Assembly (NCBI GenBank): GCA_951230915.1
Contig: OX579636.1
Span: 30,315,567-30,379,566 of the forward strand
DNA length: 64,000 nt
Direction of reading: 5' to 3'
Source of the DNA: Antitrichia curtipendula
Taxonomy: Eukaryota > Streptophyta > Bryopsida > Hypnales > Leucodontaceae
The translations under genes and the position numbers were made by a program. The notes beneath the pieces were generated by a model. It was not told the DNA's origin, ran no database searches, and worked only from the letters and a program-made list of their open reading frames with translations. Positions 1-14,100 of this stretch are shown one piece after another. The first letter of the stretch is position 1; each line of letters begins with the position of its first letter.

Positions 1-2174
1 ATTCCTAGGTTGCATGTGTGGGCTTGGTGTGCTCATTTTTTGTTTTCCAACCCTAAAGCAATGAGCTTGGCCAATGGATCTAAAAAGCCATGGCTTGGTC
101 TTGGAGATATCCCTTGATGTGATGATGTGGACTAAATGTAGGGCCAAAAGGAGGAACCCAAAACACCCCCTCCAACAACGCAGAGTCGTCCATCGACTCC
201 GGTGGATCCATCTCCAGCTAGAGTTGCTGTTGAAAAGAAGGACCCCACGGATTCCAAGCACTCACCAACCACCAAACCAACACCACCAAGCGATAAGCGC
301 GATGAGTATGTCCCCCACGGGTCGACACCAAGTGCATTGAGCACGGCAGGGGTTGGAGAAGCATTGGGATCCATTTTCACGGTAAGTACACTTTTACAAG
401 CTTGTAGAAATGGGGTTCATTGCATGCATTGGTAGGTGCTCCAACAAATTTTCCCAGGTTGCATGTGTGGGCTTGGTGTGCTCGTTTTCTATTTCTCAAT
501 CCGAAAGCAATGAGTTTGGCCAATGGATCTAAGAGACCATGGCTTGGTCTTGGAGATATCCCTTGATGTGATGATGTGGACATAATGTAGGGCCAAAAGG
601 AGGAATCCAAAACACCCCCTCCAACAACGCATAGTCGTCCATCGACTCCGGTGGATCCATCTCCAGCTAGAGTTGTTGTTGAAAAGAAGGACGCGTCGGA
701 TGCCAAGCACTCACCACCCGCCAAACCAACACCACCAAGCGATAAGCGCAATGAGTATGTCTCCCAGGGGTCTTTACCAAGTGCAGTGAACCCGAGAGGG
801 GTTGGAGAAGCATTGGGATCCATTTTCACGGTAAGTACACTTTTACAAGCTTGTAGAAATGGGGTTCAATGCATGCATTGGTAGGTGCTCAAACAAATTT
901 TCCCAGGTTGCATGTGTGGGCTTGGTGTGCTCGTTTTCAATTTTTCAATCCTAAAGCAATGAGCTTGGCCAATGGATCTAAGAGACCGTGGCTTGGTCCT
1001 GGAGATATCCCTTGATGTGATGATGTGGACTAAATGTAGGGCCAAAAGGAGGAATCCAAAACACCCCCTCCAACAACGCATAGTCGTCCATCGACTCCGG
1101 TGGATCCATCTCCAGCTAGAGTTGTTGTTGAAAAGAAGGACCCCACGGATTCCAAGCACTCACCAACCACCAAACCAACACCACCAAGCGATAAGCGCGA
1201 TGAGTATGTCCCCCATGGGTCGACACCAAGTGCATTGAGCATGGGAGGGGTTGGAAAAGCATTGGGATCCATTTTCACGGTAAGTACGCTTTTACAAGCT
1301 TGTAGAAATGGGGTTCATTGCATGCATTGGTAGGCGCTCCAACAAACATTCCTAGGTTGCATGTGTGGGCTTGGTGTGCTCATTTTTTGTTTTCCAACCC
1401 TAAAGCAATGAGCTTGGCCAATGGATCTAAAAAGCCATGGCTTGGTCTTGGAGATATCCCTTGATGTGATGATGTGGACTAAATGTAGGGCCAAAAGGAG
1501 GAACCCAAAACACCCCCTCCAACAACGCAGAGTCGTCCATCGACTCCGGTGGATCCATCTCCAGCTAGAGTTGCTGTTGAAAAGAAGGACCCCACGGATT
1601 CCAAGCACTCACCAACCACCAAACCAACACCACCAAGCGATAAGCGCGATGAGTATGTCCCCCACGGGTCGACACCAAGTGCATTGAGCACGGAAGGGGT
1701 TGGAGAAGCATTGGGATCCATTTTCACGGTAAGTACACTTTTACAAGCTTGTAGAAATGGGGTTCATTGCATGCATTGGTAGGTGCTCCAACAAATTTTC
1801 CCAGGTTGCATGTGTGGGCTTGGTGTGCTCGTTTTCTATTTCTCAATCCGAAAGCAATGAGTTTGGCCAATGGATCTAAGAGACCATGGCTTGGTCTTGG
1901 AGATATCCCTTGATGTGATGATGTGGACATAATGTAGGGCCAAAAGGAGGAATCCAAAACACCCCCTCCAACAACGCATAGTCGTCCATCGACTCCGGTG
2001 GATCCATCTCCAGCTAGAGTTGTTGTTGAAAAGAAGGACGCGACGGATGCCAAGCACTCACCACCCGCCAAACCAACACCACCAAGCGATAAGCGCAATG
2101 AGTATGTCTCCCAGGGGTCTTTATCAAGTGCAGTGAACCCGGGATGGGGTGGAGGGGCAACAAATTTTTTCACG
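1..2174 (+). repeat. Hinge-exon array A: 449-bp tandem repeat, 5 exon copies
   Basis: A 449-bp unit repeats head to tail and continues past the left window edge. Each unit holds one 240-nt phase-0 exon plus about 209 nt of intron: exons 142-381, 591-830, 1040-1279, 1489-1728 and 1938-2174 (the last 237 nt). Each encodes 79-80 residues beginning GQKEEP, rich in Pro, Thr, Lys and Ser (KTPPPTTQSRPSTP, TTKPTPPSDKR) and ending GSIFT, TNFFT in the final copy. This looks like a disordered hinge between lectin domains. Copies 1/4 and 2/5 are most alike, giving a 1,347-bp higher-order period. Acceptors are ATGTAG before GGC; donors are ACG before GTAAGT or GTACAT. Confidence 0.85.
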
Positions 2175-5100
2175 GTACATTCCCCTTGCAAGCTTACGGG
2201 CACACGTTTTTGTTCTCTTTGTTAGTAGGTGGTTAGGCTTTTTTCCATAATTTGCATGTGAGGATGAGGACTTGACAATGATGGACTAGTAGTGTTGGAC
2301 CATGGTTTCTACCAGATTGGGTGGGTGGGTGTTTTGATTGCATCCGAGTTGCTTGGAGTGTGGAGCCTCATGTTTGAGTTTGGTCTAATTGGATTTTGAT
2401 GTTGTTGGAGTGGTTTGTAGGGAGTGGATTCTTCGTTTCGTTCTTTCATCACCGAGGGTGGCTCATCCTCAAATGTCTTTGGTGGTGGCAATTTGGAGAA
2501 GTTGGCAAGCCATGATGACAATGTCTCCCTAGTTGAAGGCCCGTGGGGATCAAAAGAAGAGACCACCTTCTATGATGGGAATGGTGACATCCTTGAAATT
2601 GAGGTTGCTTTTAACAAGCAATGCATCTTGCGTATCCAAACCACTTACATTTTGAATGGAATGACCTTCAAGCAAGCTCCGCAAGGTGGCCCTGGTGGTG
2701 ATGTGAGCAAGGTTAGTAACTTGTGGGAGACCCCTTTCTTGTGGTTTTCATGACCTTGTTGTATGGTAAGTAGTGTGGTGGGTGTTTTGGGGGGACAAAT
2801 TGTGTTTTTGATTTGTTGCTCAAGACACCATGCACGGCGCTTGGTTCATACGTGTCCAATGGTGGTTGGTGATTGTCCATCAATGGATTCTCAATGTATG
2901 AATAGCTATAGCCAAGGTGTGATTTTAGATGGATTGACATTTTGTTTCTTGGAGATGCATTGCTCAATATATATATGTGTGGTGGTTCAATGCATTGTGT
3001 AGATCTCTCTTCAATACCCCGACGAGTATTTGGTCCAAATCAAAGGAACCACTAGAGATGTAGTGGTGTCATCCCTCACGTTTGTTACCAACAAGAAGAC
3101 GTATGGACCTTACGGACCCACAACGGGAGGCACAAGTTTTGAAACGGTTCGGCATGGGAAAGTGAATGGCTTGTATGGTAGAGCAACATCATGCGTGCAT
3201 AGCATTGGAGTTGTTAGTGCCAAGGTGGAAGATGTTCCAAACACAGGAATTGTCATTGTACAAGAGGCTTGGGGTGGTCAAGGTGGAGAATCCTTCTATG
3301 AAGGAAGCGGTGATGTGATTGAGGTGCTTGTGTCCTACAACACTCTCCATGTTGTTTCTTTCCAAACCACTTATAGCCGTGGGGGGAAGACCTTCAAAGC
3401 AGAGCAACACGGCAACCAAAATGGCATTGGAACAAAACAAACCAAGGTAAGAGAGAGGACTAGTAGCCCTCCTCCGCTTGCATGTACCGCTAGTACAAGT
3501 TGTAGATGTGGATCAATGACGGCTTTCAATTGTAATGGGAGGTTGAACCTTTGGATGTGGTGTCTATGCTTGAAGAATGAATGTTCAAATGCATGTGGTG
3601 AATGAAGTGGGTGCAATGTGTTTGGTAGATCTCTTTGAAGTATCCGGAGGAATACTTGGTGCAAGTCAAGGGTAGTAGCCACCACATCAATGGGCTTACC
3701 ATCATAGAAAGCCTTGAGTTCATCACCAACAAACAAAGCTATGGACCTTATGGTGCATTGAAGCCCCAAGGCCAACTTAGATCTACCCCCAAGAACGGCA
3801 AAATTGTTGGCTTTTTTGGAAAGGCGGGTCATTTTGTGGATCAACTTGGCGTGGTCATCAGTTTTCCGTCGCAAAGAGATGACTTATTGATAGTGCAAGG
3901 ATCTTGGGGAGGTCCGGGAGGGAAGCCTTTTAGCGACGGGAGAGGTGAGATTGTTGAAGTCCTTGTGAAGTACAACAAGAAGCAAATCATCTTGCTCCAT
4001 GTGACGTATGAGCAAGGGGACACTCGATACAAGTCCCAACCGCACGGTGGACTTGACGGCGGTGAAACTAAACAGGTCCAACTTCCAATGAAGCCCTTAG
4101 ACTTTCATGATGCGGTTTTGATGGTTGCAAGGGAGGTCCAAAAGAATGCCACGGTTTGTAATTGAAATGTAAAGTGCGTGGCTCCTACATGAGGTTGAAC
4201 TTACGCATCAAACTTGGTGGGAATGTGTGTGCAGATTTCTTTTGAAGATGGTGAGTACTTGGTCCAAGTGAAGGGAACCACGGGAAACATAGTCCCGGGT
4301 GGGACAATGGTGACGTCCCTCACCTTCATCACCAACAAACAAACGCATGGACCGTTTGGCCCCACTACCGGTGGTGCATTTGAAACCAAGGCACATGGAA
4401 AGGTTGTTGGCTTATTTGGAAGGTCAGGGAGTTTTTTGGATTCAATTGGTTTCATCACCGAGTTGCATCCGGGCAAGGCCTTACCGGCAACAACAAAGTT
4501 GGGTCCATGGGGCGGTCAAGGAGGGCGTGAGTTCTATGGTGGCCAAGGTGACATTGTGCGGATTGTGGTGTACCACAACCAAAGCCAAATCAATGGAATT
4601 CAAACCACATATGAGCAAGGTGGAGTTACTTTTGAACCGGTGACGTTTGGTAGCACCAACGGCGATACATCCAAGGTACTAATCACAACCATTTACTTCT
4701 TCTTCAATCAATAAAATATGCACTAGAATTGGAGAATATGCACAAATGCAAACATGGTACACATGTTCACAAACCCTTCTAAATATCATACAAATAGTGT
4801 GTGTAACCAAAACACCAACTTGAATCAATCATCTACGTTTCATCCAAATGGTTGTTGATATGATGTGTATGACAAATGTTGCATAAAAACCAAACAAGGT
4901 TAAAAAAAAAAAGTGGATTGACTTGGAAGTGACTTGGATCCAGATGACCTTGGATTTTCCAAATGAATACTTGACTCAAGTGAAGGGAACCACGGCCAAG
5001 GTGGGTTTCTTGGGATCAAACCGAGTAATCACTTCCTTGACATTCATCACCAACAAGCACACCTATGGTCCTTACGGTGTACTTAACGGATCAGAGTTTG

Positions 5101-8100
5101 GAAGTTCTCCAAGTCGGTTGGTGACTGGATTCTACGGTAGGGCGGGCAATAGCCTAGACCAATTTGGAGTCATCACCACGATCGATTGGGAAACAACGCA
5201 TAGCTACTTGCTAACGCACCGCGTGGACACAAGAAGTGGCGTGCACCTCCCAAGCGGGCCCACCACCAAGCCCTCCAAAGATGACCCCAACAAACCGCAA
5301 CCACAACCCACGGTCCCAAAATTGGGTGGAGTGGCCACCGAATATTCTACGGTACGTTTTGGTCCATACAAGCTTGCGGACACAAGCATTGTTGCATGCA
5401 TTGATAGGAGGTCAAACAATTGTCCCTTTGCTTGTGTGCACGCAACCGTTTTGACCAATTCATGAACACGAGTCATGAAGCAAATCAATGTAGATGACAA
5501 GTGGATCTAGGTGGCCGTCATGGCATTGGGCTTAGGGATATGGCTTGATGTGATGATGTGGACTAAATGTAGGGCCAAAAGGAGGAACCAAGAACATCCT
5601 CTCCACCAACGCAGAGTCATCCATCGACTCCGGTGGATCCAACTCCAGCTAGAGTTGTTGTTGGGAAGAAGGACTCCACGGACTCCAAGCACTCACCAAC
5701 CACCAAACCAACACCACCAAGCGATAAGCGAGATGACTATATCCCCCACGGGTCGACACCAAGCGCATTGAACACGGGATGGGTTGGAGAGGCATTGGGA
5801 TCCATTTTCACGGTATGTACACTTTTACAAGCTTGTAGAAATGGGGTTCATTGCATGCATTGGTAGGCGCTCCAACAAACATTCCTAGGTTGCATGTGTG
5901 GGCTTGGTGTGCTCATTTTTTGTTTTCCAACCCTAAAGCAATGAGCTTGGCCAATGGATCTAAGAGACCCTGGCTTGGTCTTGGAGATATCCCTTGATGT
6001 GATGATATGGACTAAATGTAGGGCCAAAAGGAGGAACCCAAAACACCCCCTCCAACAACGCAGAGTCGTCCATCGACTCCGGTGGATCCATCTATAGCTA
6101 GAGTTGTTGATGGAAAGAAGGACTCCAAGGACTCCAAGCACTCACCAACCACCAAACCAACACCACCAAGCGATAAGCGAGATGAGTTTATACCCCACGG
6201 GACGACACCAAACGCATTGAACACGGGATGGGTTGGAGAGGCATTGGGATCCGTTTTCACGGTATGTACACTTTTACAAGCTTGTAGAAATGGGGTTCAT
6301 TGCATGCATTGGTAGGCGCTCCAACAAACATTCCGAGGTTGCATGTGTGGGCTTGGTGTGCTCATTTTTTGTTTTCCAACCCTAAAGCAATGAGCTTGGC
6401 CAATGGATCTAAAAAGCCATGGCTTGGTCTTGGAGATATCCTTTGATGTGATGATGTGGACATAATGTAGGGCCAAAAGGAGGAACCCAAAACACCCCCT
6501 CCAACAACGCATAGTCGTCCATCGACTCCGGTGGATCCATCTCCAGCTAGAGTTGCTGTTGGAAAAAAGGACCCCACGGATTCCAAGCACTCACCACCCG
6601 CCAAACCAACACCACCAAGCGATAAGCGCAATGAGTATGTCCCCCACGGGTCGACACCAAGTGCATTGAGCACGGGAGGGGTTGGAGAAGCATTGGGATC
6701 CATTTTCACGGTAAGTACACTTTTACAAGCTTGTAGAAATGGGGTTCAATGCATGCATTGGTAGGTGCTCAAACAAATTTTCCCAGGTTGCATGTGTGGG
6801 CTTGGTGTGCTCGTTTTCTATTTCTCAATCCGAAAGCAATGAGCTTGGCCAATGGATCTAAGAGACCATGGCTTGGTCTTGGAGATATCCCTTGATGTGA
6901 TGATGTGGACTAAATGTAGGGCCAAAAGGAGGAACCCAAAACACCCCCTCCAACAACGCATAGTCGTCCATCGACTCCGGTGGATCCATCTCCAGCTAGA
7001 GTTGTTGTTGAAAAGAAGGACGCGTCGGATGCCAAGCACTCACCACCCGCCAAACCAACACCACCAAGCGATAAGCGCGATGAGTATGTCTCCCAGGGGT
7101 CTCCACCTAGTGCAGTGAACCCGGGATGGGGTGGAAGGGCATCAAATATTTTCACGGTACATTCCCCTTGCAAGCTTACGGGCACACGTTTTTGTTCTCT
7201 TTGTTAGTAGGTGGTTAGGCTTTATTCCATAATTTGCGTTTGAGGATGTGGGCTTGACAATGGAGGACCAGTAGTGTTGGACTATGGTTTCTACCAGATT
7301 GGGTGGGTGGGTGTTTTGATTGCATCCGAGTTGCTTGGAGTGTGGAGCCTCATGTTTGAGTTTGGTCTAATTGGATTTTGATGTTGTTGGAGTGGTTTGT
7401 AGGGAGTGGATTCTTCGTTTCGTTCTTTCATCACCGAGGGTGGCTCATCCTCAAATGTCTTTGGTGGTGGCAATTTGGAGAAGTTGGCAAGCCATGATGA
7501 CAATGTCTCCCTAGTTGAAGGCCCGTGGGGATCAAAAGAAGAGACCACCTTCTATGATGGGAATGGTGACATCCTTGAAATTGAGGTTGCTTTTAATACG
7601 TTATGCATTTTGCGTATCCAAACCACTTACATTTTGAATGGAATGACCTTCAAGCAAGCTCCGCAAGGTGGCCCTGGTGGTGATGTGAGCAAGGTTAGTA
7701 ACTTGTGGGAGACCCCTTTCTTGTGGTTTTCATGACCTTGTTGTATGGTAAGTAGTGTGGTGGGTGTTTTGAGGGGACAAATTGTGTTTTTGATTTGTTG
7801 CTCAAGACACCATGCACGGCGCTTGGTTCATACGTGTCCAATGGTGGTTGGTGATTGTCCATCAATGGATTCTCAATGTATGAATAGCTATAGCCAAGGT
7901 GTGATTTTAGATGGATTGACATTTTGTTTCTTGGAGATGCATTGCTCAATATATATATGTGTGGTGGTTCAATGCATTGTGTAGATCTCTCTTCAATACC
8001 CCGACGAGTATTTGGTCCAAATCAAAGGAACCACTAGAGATGTAGTGGTGTCATCCCTCACGTTTGTTACCAACAAGAAGACGTATGGACCTTACGGACC

Positions 8101-11100
8101 CACAACGGGAGGCACAAGTTTTGAAACGGTTCGGCATGGGAAAGTGAATGGCTTGTATGGTAGAGCAACATCATGCGTGCATAGCATTGGAGTTGTTAGT
8201 GCCAAGGTGGAAGATGTTCCAAACACAGGAATTGTCATTGTACAAGAGGCTTGGGGTGGTCAAGGTGGAGAATCCTTCTATGAAGGAAGCGGTGATGTGA
8301 TTGAGGTGCTTGTGTCCTACAACACTCTCCATGTTGTTTCTTTCCAAACCACTTATAGCCGTGGGGGGAAGACCTTCAAAGCAGAGCAACACGGCAACCA
8401 AAATGGCATTGGAACAAAACAAACCAAGGTAAGAGAGAGGACTAGTAGCCCTCCTCCGCTTGCATGTACCGCTAGTACAAGTTGTAGATGTGGATCAATG
8501 ACGGCTTTCAATTGTAATGGGAGGTTGAACCTTTGGATGTGGTGTCTATGCTTGAAGAATGAATGTTCAAATGCATGTGGTGAATGAAGTGGGTGCAATG
8601 TGTTTGGTAGATCTCTTTGAAGTATCCGGAGGAATACTTGGTGCAAGTCAAGGGTAGTAGCCACCACATCAATGGGCTTACCATCATAGAAAGCCTTGAG
8701 TTCATCACCAACAAACAAAGCTATGGACCTTATGGTGCATTGAAGCCCCAAGGCCAACTTAGATCTACCCCCAAGAACGGCAAAATTGTTGGCTTTTTTG
8801 GAAAGGCGGGTCATTTTGTGGATCAACTTGGCGTGGTCATCAGTTTTCCGTCGCAAAGAGATGACTTATTGATAGTGCAAGGATCTTGGGGAGGTCCGGG
8901 AGGGAAGCCTTTTAGCGACGGGAGAGGTGAGATTGTTGAAGTCCTTGTGAAGTACAACAAGAAGCAAATCATCTTGCTCCATGTGACGTATGAGCAAGGG
9001 GACACTCGATACAAGTCCCAACCGCACGGTGGACTTGACGGCGGTGAAACTAAACAGGTCCAACTTCCAATGAAGCCCTTAGACTTTCATGATGCGGTTT
9101 TGATGGTTGCAAGGGAGGTCCAAAAGAATGCCACGGTTTGTAATTGAAATGTAAAGTGCGTGGCTCCTACATGAGGTTGAACTTACGCATCAAACTTGGT
9201 GGGAATGTGTGTGCAGATTTCTTTTGAAGATGGTGAGTACTTGGTCCAAGTGAAGGGAACCACGGGAAACATAGTCCCGGGTGGGACAATGGTGACGTCC
9301 CTCACCTTCATCACCAACAAACAAACGCATGGACCGTTTGGCCCCACTACCGGTGGTGCATTTGAAACCAAGGCACATGGAAAGGTTGTTGGCTTATTTG
9401 GAAGGTCAGGGAGTTTTTTGGATTCAATTGGTTTCATCACCGAGTTGCATCCGGGCAAGGCCTTACCGGCAACAACAAAGTTGGGTCCATGGGGCGGTCA
9501 AGGAGGGCGTGAGTTCTATGGTGGCCAAGGTGACATTGTGCGGATTGTGGTGTACCACAACCAAAGCCAAATCAATGGAATTCAAACCACATATGAGCAA
9601 GGTGGAGTTACTTTTGAACCGGTGACGTTTGGTAGCACCAACGGCGATACATCCAAGGTACTAATCACAACCATTTACTTCTTCTTCAATCAATAAAATA
9701 TGCACTAGAATTGGAGAATATGCACAAATGCAAACATGGTACACATGTTCACAAACCCTTCTAAATATCATACAAATAGTGTGTGTAACCAAAACACCAA
9801 CTTGAATCAATCATCTACGTTTCATCCAAATGGTTGTTTCCTAGGGAGATCACTTAAATAGGAGGATTGTTGGGAATTACGTGCTCTAATATTTTAGACC
9901 TCCTATCTTATGTTATAAAATTTTATAATAGGAAAAGAAGAAAAATGTGAGTAGATGTTTCTATTTTGAATATTTACGTTTTGATTTGTTGATCATTTTA
10001 TTTGTTAGTTATAATTAATTACTAATTTTTGAAATTAAAATTGACACTACAAAGCTGAAATTAACGTTCACGCGCATATTTTATATAAGAAAACTTTGTA
10101 TCAAAAATACACCAAAATTTACCAAAATTTACCAAAATGTAATCTCCATTGAATGTTCATATTTGTTGAATATTGATGCAATGGTCATTTAAATGCATTC
10201 TCTATAAATATTTGAGTTGAAAAACATTCCATTTTAGTTCAATTTTCAACCTTCACTAGAAATCATTTATTATGGTATTTGAATTGGGAGTTTTTGGCAA
10301 TAGAAATCTATAGCCTTTATTAAACAATGTTCAATATTATAGGTGAAAATCAAAGTTTATTAAAAAGTAAATTGGGGGGTAAAAAATCACTTGAACACAT
10401 GTGGTTAGTTATAGATACACTAAGTGATCTCCCCGGGGTTGTTGACATGATGTATATGACAAATGTTGCATAAATAGAAAACATGGTAAAAAAGAAGTAT
10501 ATTAACTTGGAAGTGACTTGGATCCAGATAATCTTGGACTTTCCAAATGAATACTTGACTCAAGTGAGGGGAACCACGACCAAAGTGGGTTTTCTTGGTT
10601 CACATCGAGTAATCACTTCCTTGACATTCGTCACCAACAAGCACACTTACGGTCCTTATGGTGTTGTGAAAGGATCAACGTTTGAAAGCTCCCCAAGTCG
10701 GTTGGTGACTGGTGTCTATGGTAGGACAAGTGATAGCCTAAATCAATTTGGAATAATCACCACAATCAATTGGGAAACAACTTATAGCTATTTGCTAAGT
10801 CATTGTGTTGAAGGTATAAATGATGCACTTCTCACGGAGATTTCAATGAAGAAGGCTGGCAAAGATGATTCTGAAAGTTGGATTGGAGGCAACAAGTATT
10901 TTGGACCAGACTTAGGTTTGAAGTTCAATCCCAAAGATGTTTCTGGGTCATCTAAATCTCAGGGATCTGATTCTGTCAGTTTGCCCAGTTCTCCTGAGTC
11001 TGTCCATTCTTCTTCTTCTAGCTCTTCAAAGTCTTCAAGATCAGCAGATGGATCTAGTTTGATTTTCGCACAAATGGAGAAGATGTCTATTATGACTCCA

Positions 11101-14100
11101 AATTTTGGAATCTTAGATGAGTCTTTTATTGGCTTAAGTGACAATTTTTCAATGACTGGGGTCACAAAAGTTGAAGGGCCATGGGGTGGTAATGATGGTG
11201 ATTTATTCTATGACGGCATTGGTGATCTTAATGAACTTCGAGTTGCTTATACTGAAAAGCAAGTTGTTTCCTTGCAATTTGTTTATATTTCTGATGGTGT
11301 AGTGATGGAGGGGACAAAAGTTGGTGGAATCTCTGGAGATAAATTCACCAAGGTAAGTCATTTTTTCCTTTTAAGTTACATTAAATTTTGAAATACAATA
11401 TATTTGATTTTATATTTTGGGAGAATACTTCTAATTGAATGAATTTATGGAAATTTTCTCTATTGGTGACTTGTTGCAGGTGGTTTTGAAGGCTCCAAAG
11501 GAGCACATCATTTGCATCAAAGGGACTCTTGGTTCTATTTTGGGGCACAAAGTCATCACTTCACTTACATTTATTTCCAACAAAGCCATCTATGGTCCTT
11601 ATGGTACAGTGGAAGGAGAAGAATTTAAAAGTTCTGGATTAGGCAAAGTGGTGGGTATTTATGGCAGAGCCGGATCATATATTGATCAACTTGGAGTGTT
11701 TTCCACCACAATTGAAGTTGTTCCTTCAAATATTGAAGGATCTTGGGGTGGAGACAATGGCCATGTATTTTCTGATGGACGAGGTGATATTGTGGAAATT
11801 CAAATCAACTACAACACTGACCACATCGTCTCTTTCCAAGCCACCTACAATCAGAATGGAACTTGCTTCCCTAGTCGTATTCATGGTGGACATGGTGGAA
11901 AAAGCCAAAGCCAAACGGTAAAATTGTCACAAATATTCAATTATAAAAATAAACTCATGTTTAGATAAGAGTTAGTCACTTGATTGATCGCTTGATTGTT
12001 ATGTATAACCTTAGAAAATATATGGTTTAATGTTGATTATTTTCAATAGATTTTACTCTTATTATTTGTATTCCAAATTCTAAAAGTACTTTGCACTCAT
12101 ATATATTATTTTGCAGATTGTTCTAAATTTTCCTGACGAGTATCTTTTACAAGTCGAAGGTACTTTTGGAAGTGTCCATACTCATCCAAAAGTTATAACC
12201 TCTTTAAATTTTATCACGAACAAAAAGACTTATGGCCCTTTCGGCACTATGAGAGGTGAAAAATTTAAGAGCAGTGAAGGATCACGAGTTGTGGGCTTTC
12301 ATGGTCGATCATGTGATTTTCTTGATCGCCTTGGAGTATTTACAACCCAAAAACCGCAACATGGCTTGTTACATGATGGCAAGGGGCAAGGCACAAAAGT
12401 TCTTGCTCAAGGACCATGGGGAGGAGCAGGAGGGTCACCATTCTATGATGGAAGAGGTGACATTGTTGAAATTTTGCTTGAGTATACGGAAGATTGCATT
12501 GTTTCTTTACAAGCAACGTACGACCAAGGTGGTGGTATTTTTAAGACAACGGCTCGTTTTGGTCCCGGGGGAGATACAACAAAGGTAATATATTGTATTT
12601 TTTTGCAATATAACCTTTTGTAGTTAGTAATAAGAATTTGCAAGTATAGTCTAAAATATTTATTATTAAAATTGAGGTATCAAACTTGCAAAATGTTTTT
12701 CTTGTCTTAATATACCAATATTAAGATTGTCAAATATTTTTCAATTTGAGTCTTGAAGCTTTCATTGTGGTTTGTTTTCTGTATGTGACATGAGTCAAAT
12801 GTTTAGACATTATTCTAATTGTTCATAGTTTCATTTTTTTTTGTGACTTGTAGATCAAGTTTGATCCAGAACACGAGCAACTTCTTCAAATCCAAGGTTC
12901 TATAGGAGACACTTTTGATACTGACATGATTACATCATTGACCTTCATCACAAATATAAAAACCTATGGACCATTCGGAGTCGTCACTGACAGAAAGTTT
13001 GAAAGTAAGATGCATGGAAAGGTTGTTGGATTCTTTGGAAGAAGTGATGAATTTCTTGACCAAATAGGTCTTATTACAGAAGTATCACCAAAAGGCTATG
13101 AAGTTGTCCTCTCACAAGGCCCATGGGGAAGTAAAAACGGAACAATTTTCTATGATGGAAGAGGTACTGTAGTAGGAATCATTGTGACCTACAACAAAAA
13201 GCATGTCATCTCCTTACAAGCAATATATAGTCAAGGTGGTGCCATTTTCAAGGCAGATTTTCATGGAGGACCTGGTGGAAAGACTGCCAAGGTATGCATC
13301 ATAACTCCATTCTATTTTATGCACGATTTTGTTGCAATGATCACTTAATCACTTAATTACAAATTTAATATTCATAAATCCCAACTCTTAATGATATTAG
13401 AATTTTTTCAATTTGATACACTATTCTTTTATTTGAAGATTTTTTTTTGTATGCTTAATAGACTAATGATTTTCACTTATGACAACAGATATTTTTCAAT
13501 GCAAAAAATGAAGAACTTTTTCAAGTCAAGGGAACAACAGGCAAGGTTGATGGAGAACTTGTAGTCACTTCACTCACATTTTATAGTAATAAAAGGATCT
13601 TTGGACCTTTTGGAAGTGTACAAGACAATGAGTTTGAGAGTTCACCAAATGGCAAAGTGAATGGATTCTATGGAAAAGCAGGAGTATGCCTTGATCAAAT
13701 TGGTTTTATCACCCAATTTTCTTCTAGCAACTTGATTGACGAGGTTGTTGCTCAAGGACCTTGGGGAGGATCCAAAGGCAATGCTTTTTATGGAGGCAGA
13801 GGAGAAATCCTTGACATAGTTGTTCATTACAACAAAACTCAAATCTTATCATTGCAAATGGCATACAACCACAATGGAACATCTTACACTGGAGAGAGGC
13901 AAGGAGAGGATGGTGGAGAGATGACAAAGGTGATACTCTATTCTTTTGTATTGTTTGTTCTTTGCTAAATTATTTTGTTTGTTATAGAAATACTAAAGAT
14001 AATGTCTTGCTAGCCAACTTCAAGACATATGGTCTAAACTTGTGGAAACACTTTGATGTACAGATCTCACTAAAAGACACCGATTCATATTTGGTACAAA

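Noticed and set aside
377..829. Long minus-strand open frames in the hinge arrays (also 1724-2203, 6362-6709 and similar)
   Set aside because: They recur with the 449-bp repeat, read through introns of the plus-strand gene and have no splice or start logic; the plus-strand frame has matching AG/GT sites in every copy. They are antisense shadows.
1..2174. The 449-bp array as a plain non-coding satellite
   Set aside because: Exon length is kept to multiples of three, splice sites are kept in every copy, and the arrays sit between in-phase lectin exons.
4944..4946. The ATG at 4944 as a gene start
   Set aside because: It directly follows a CAG acceptor, falls in mid-domain, and the paralogue at 10,528 has ATA at this place.
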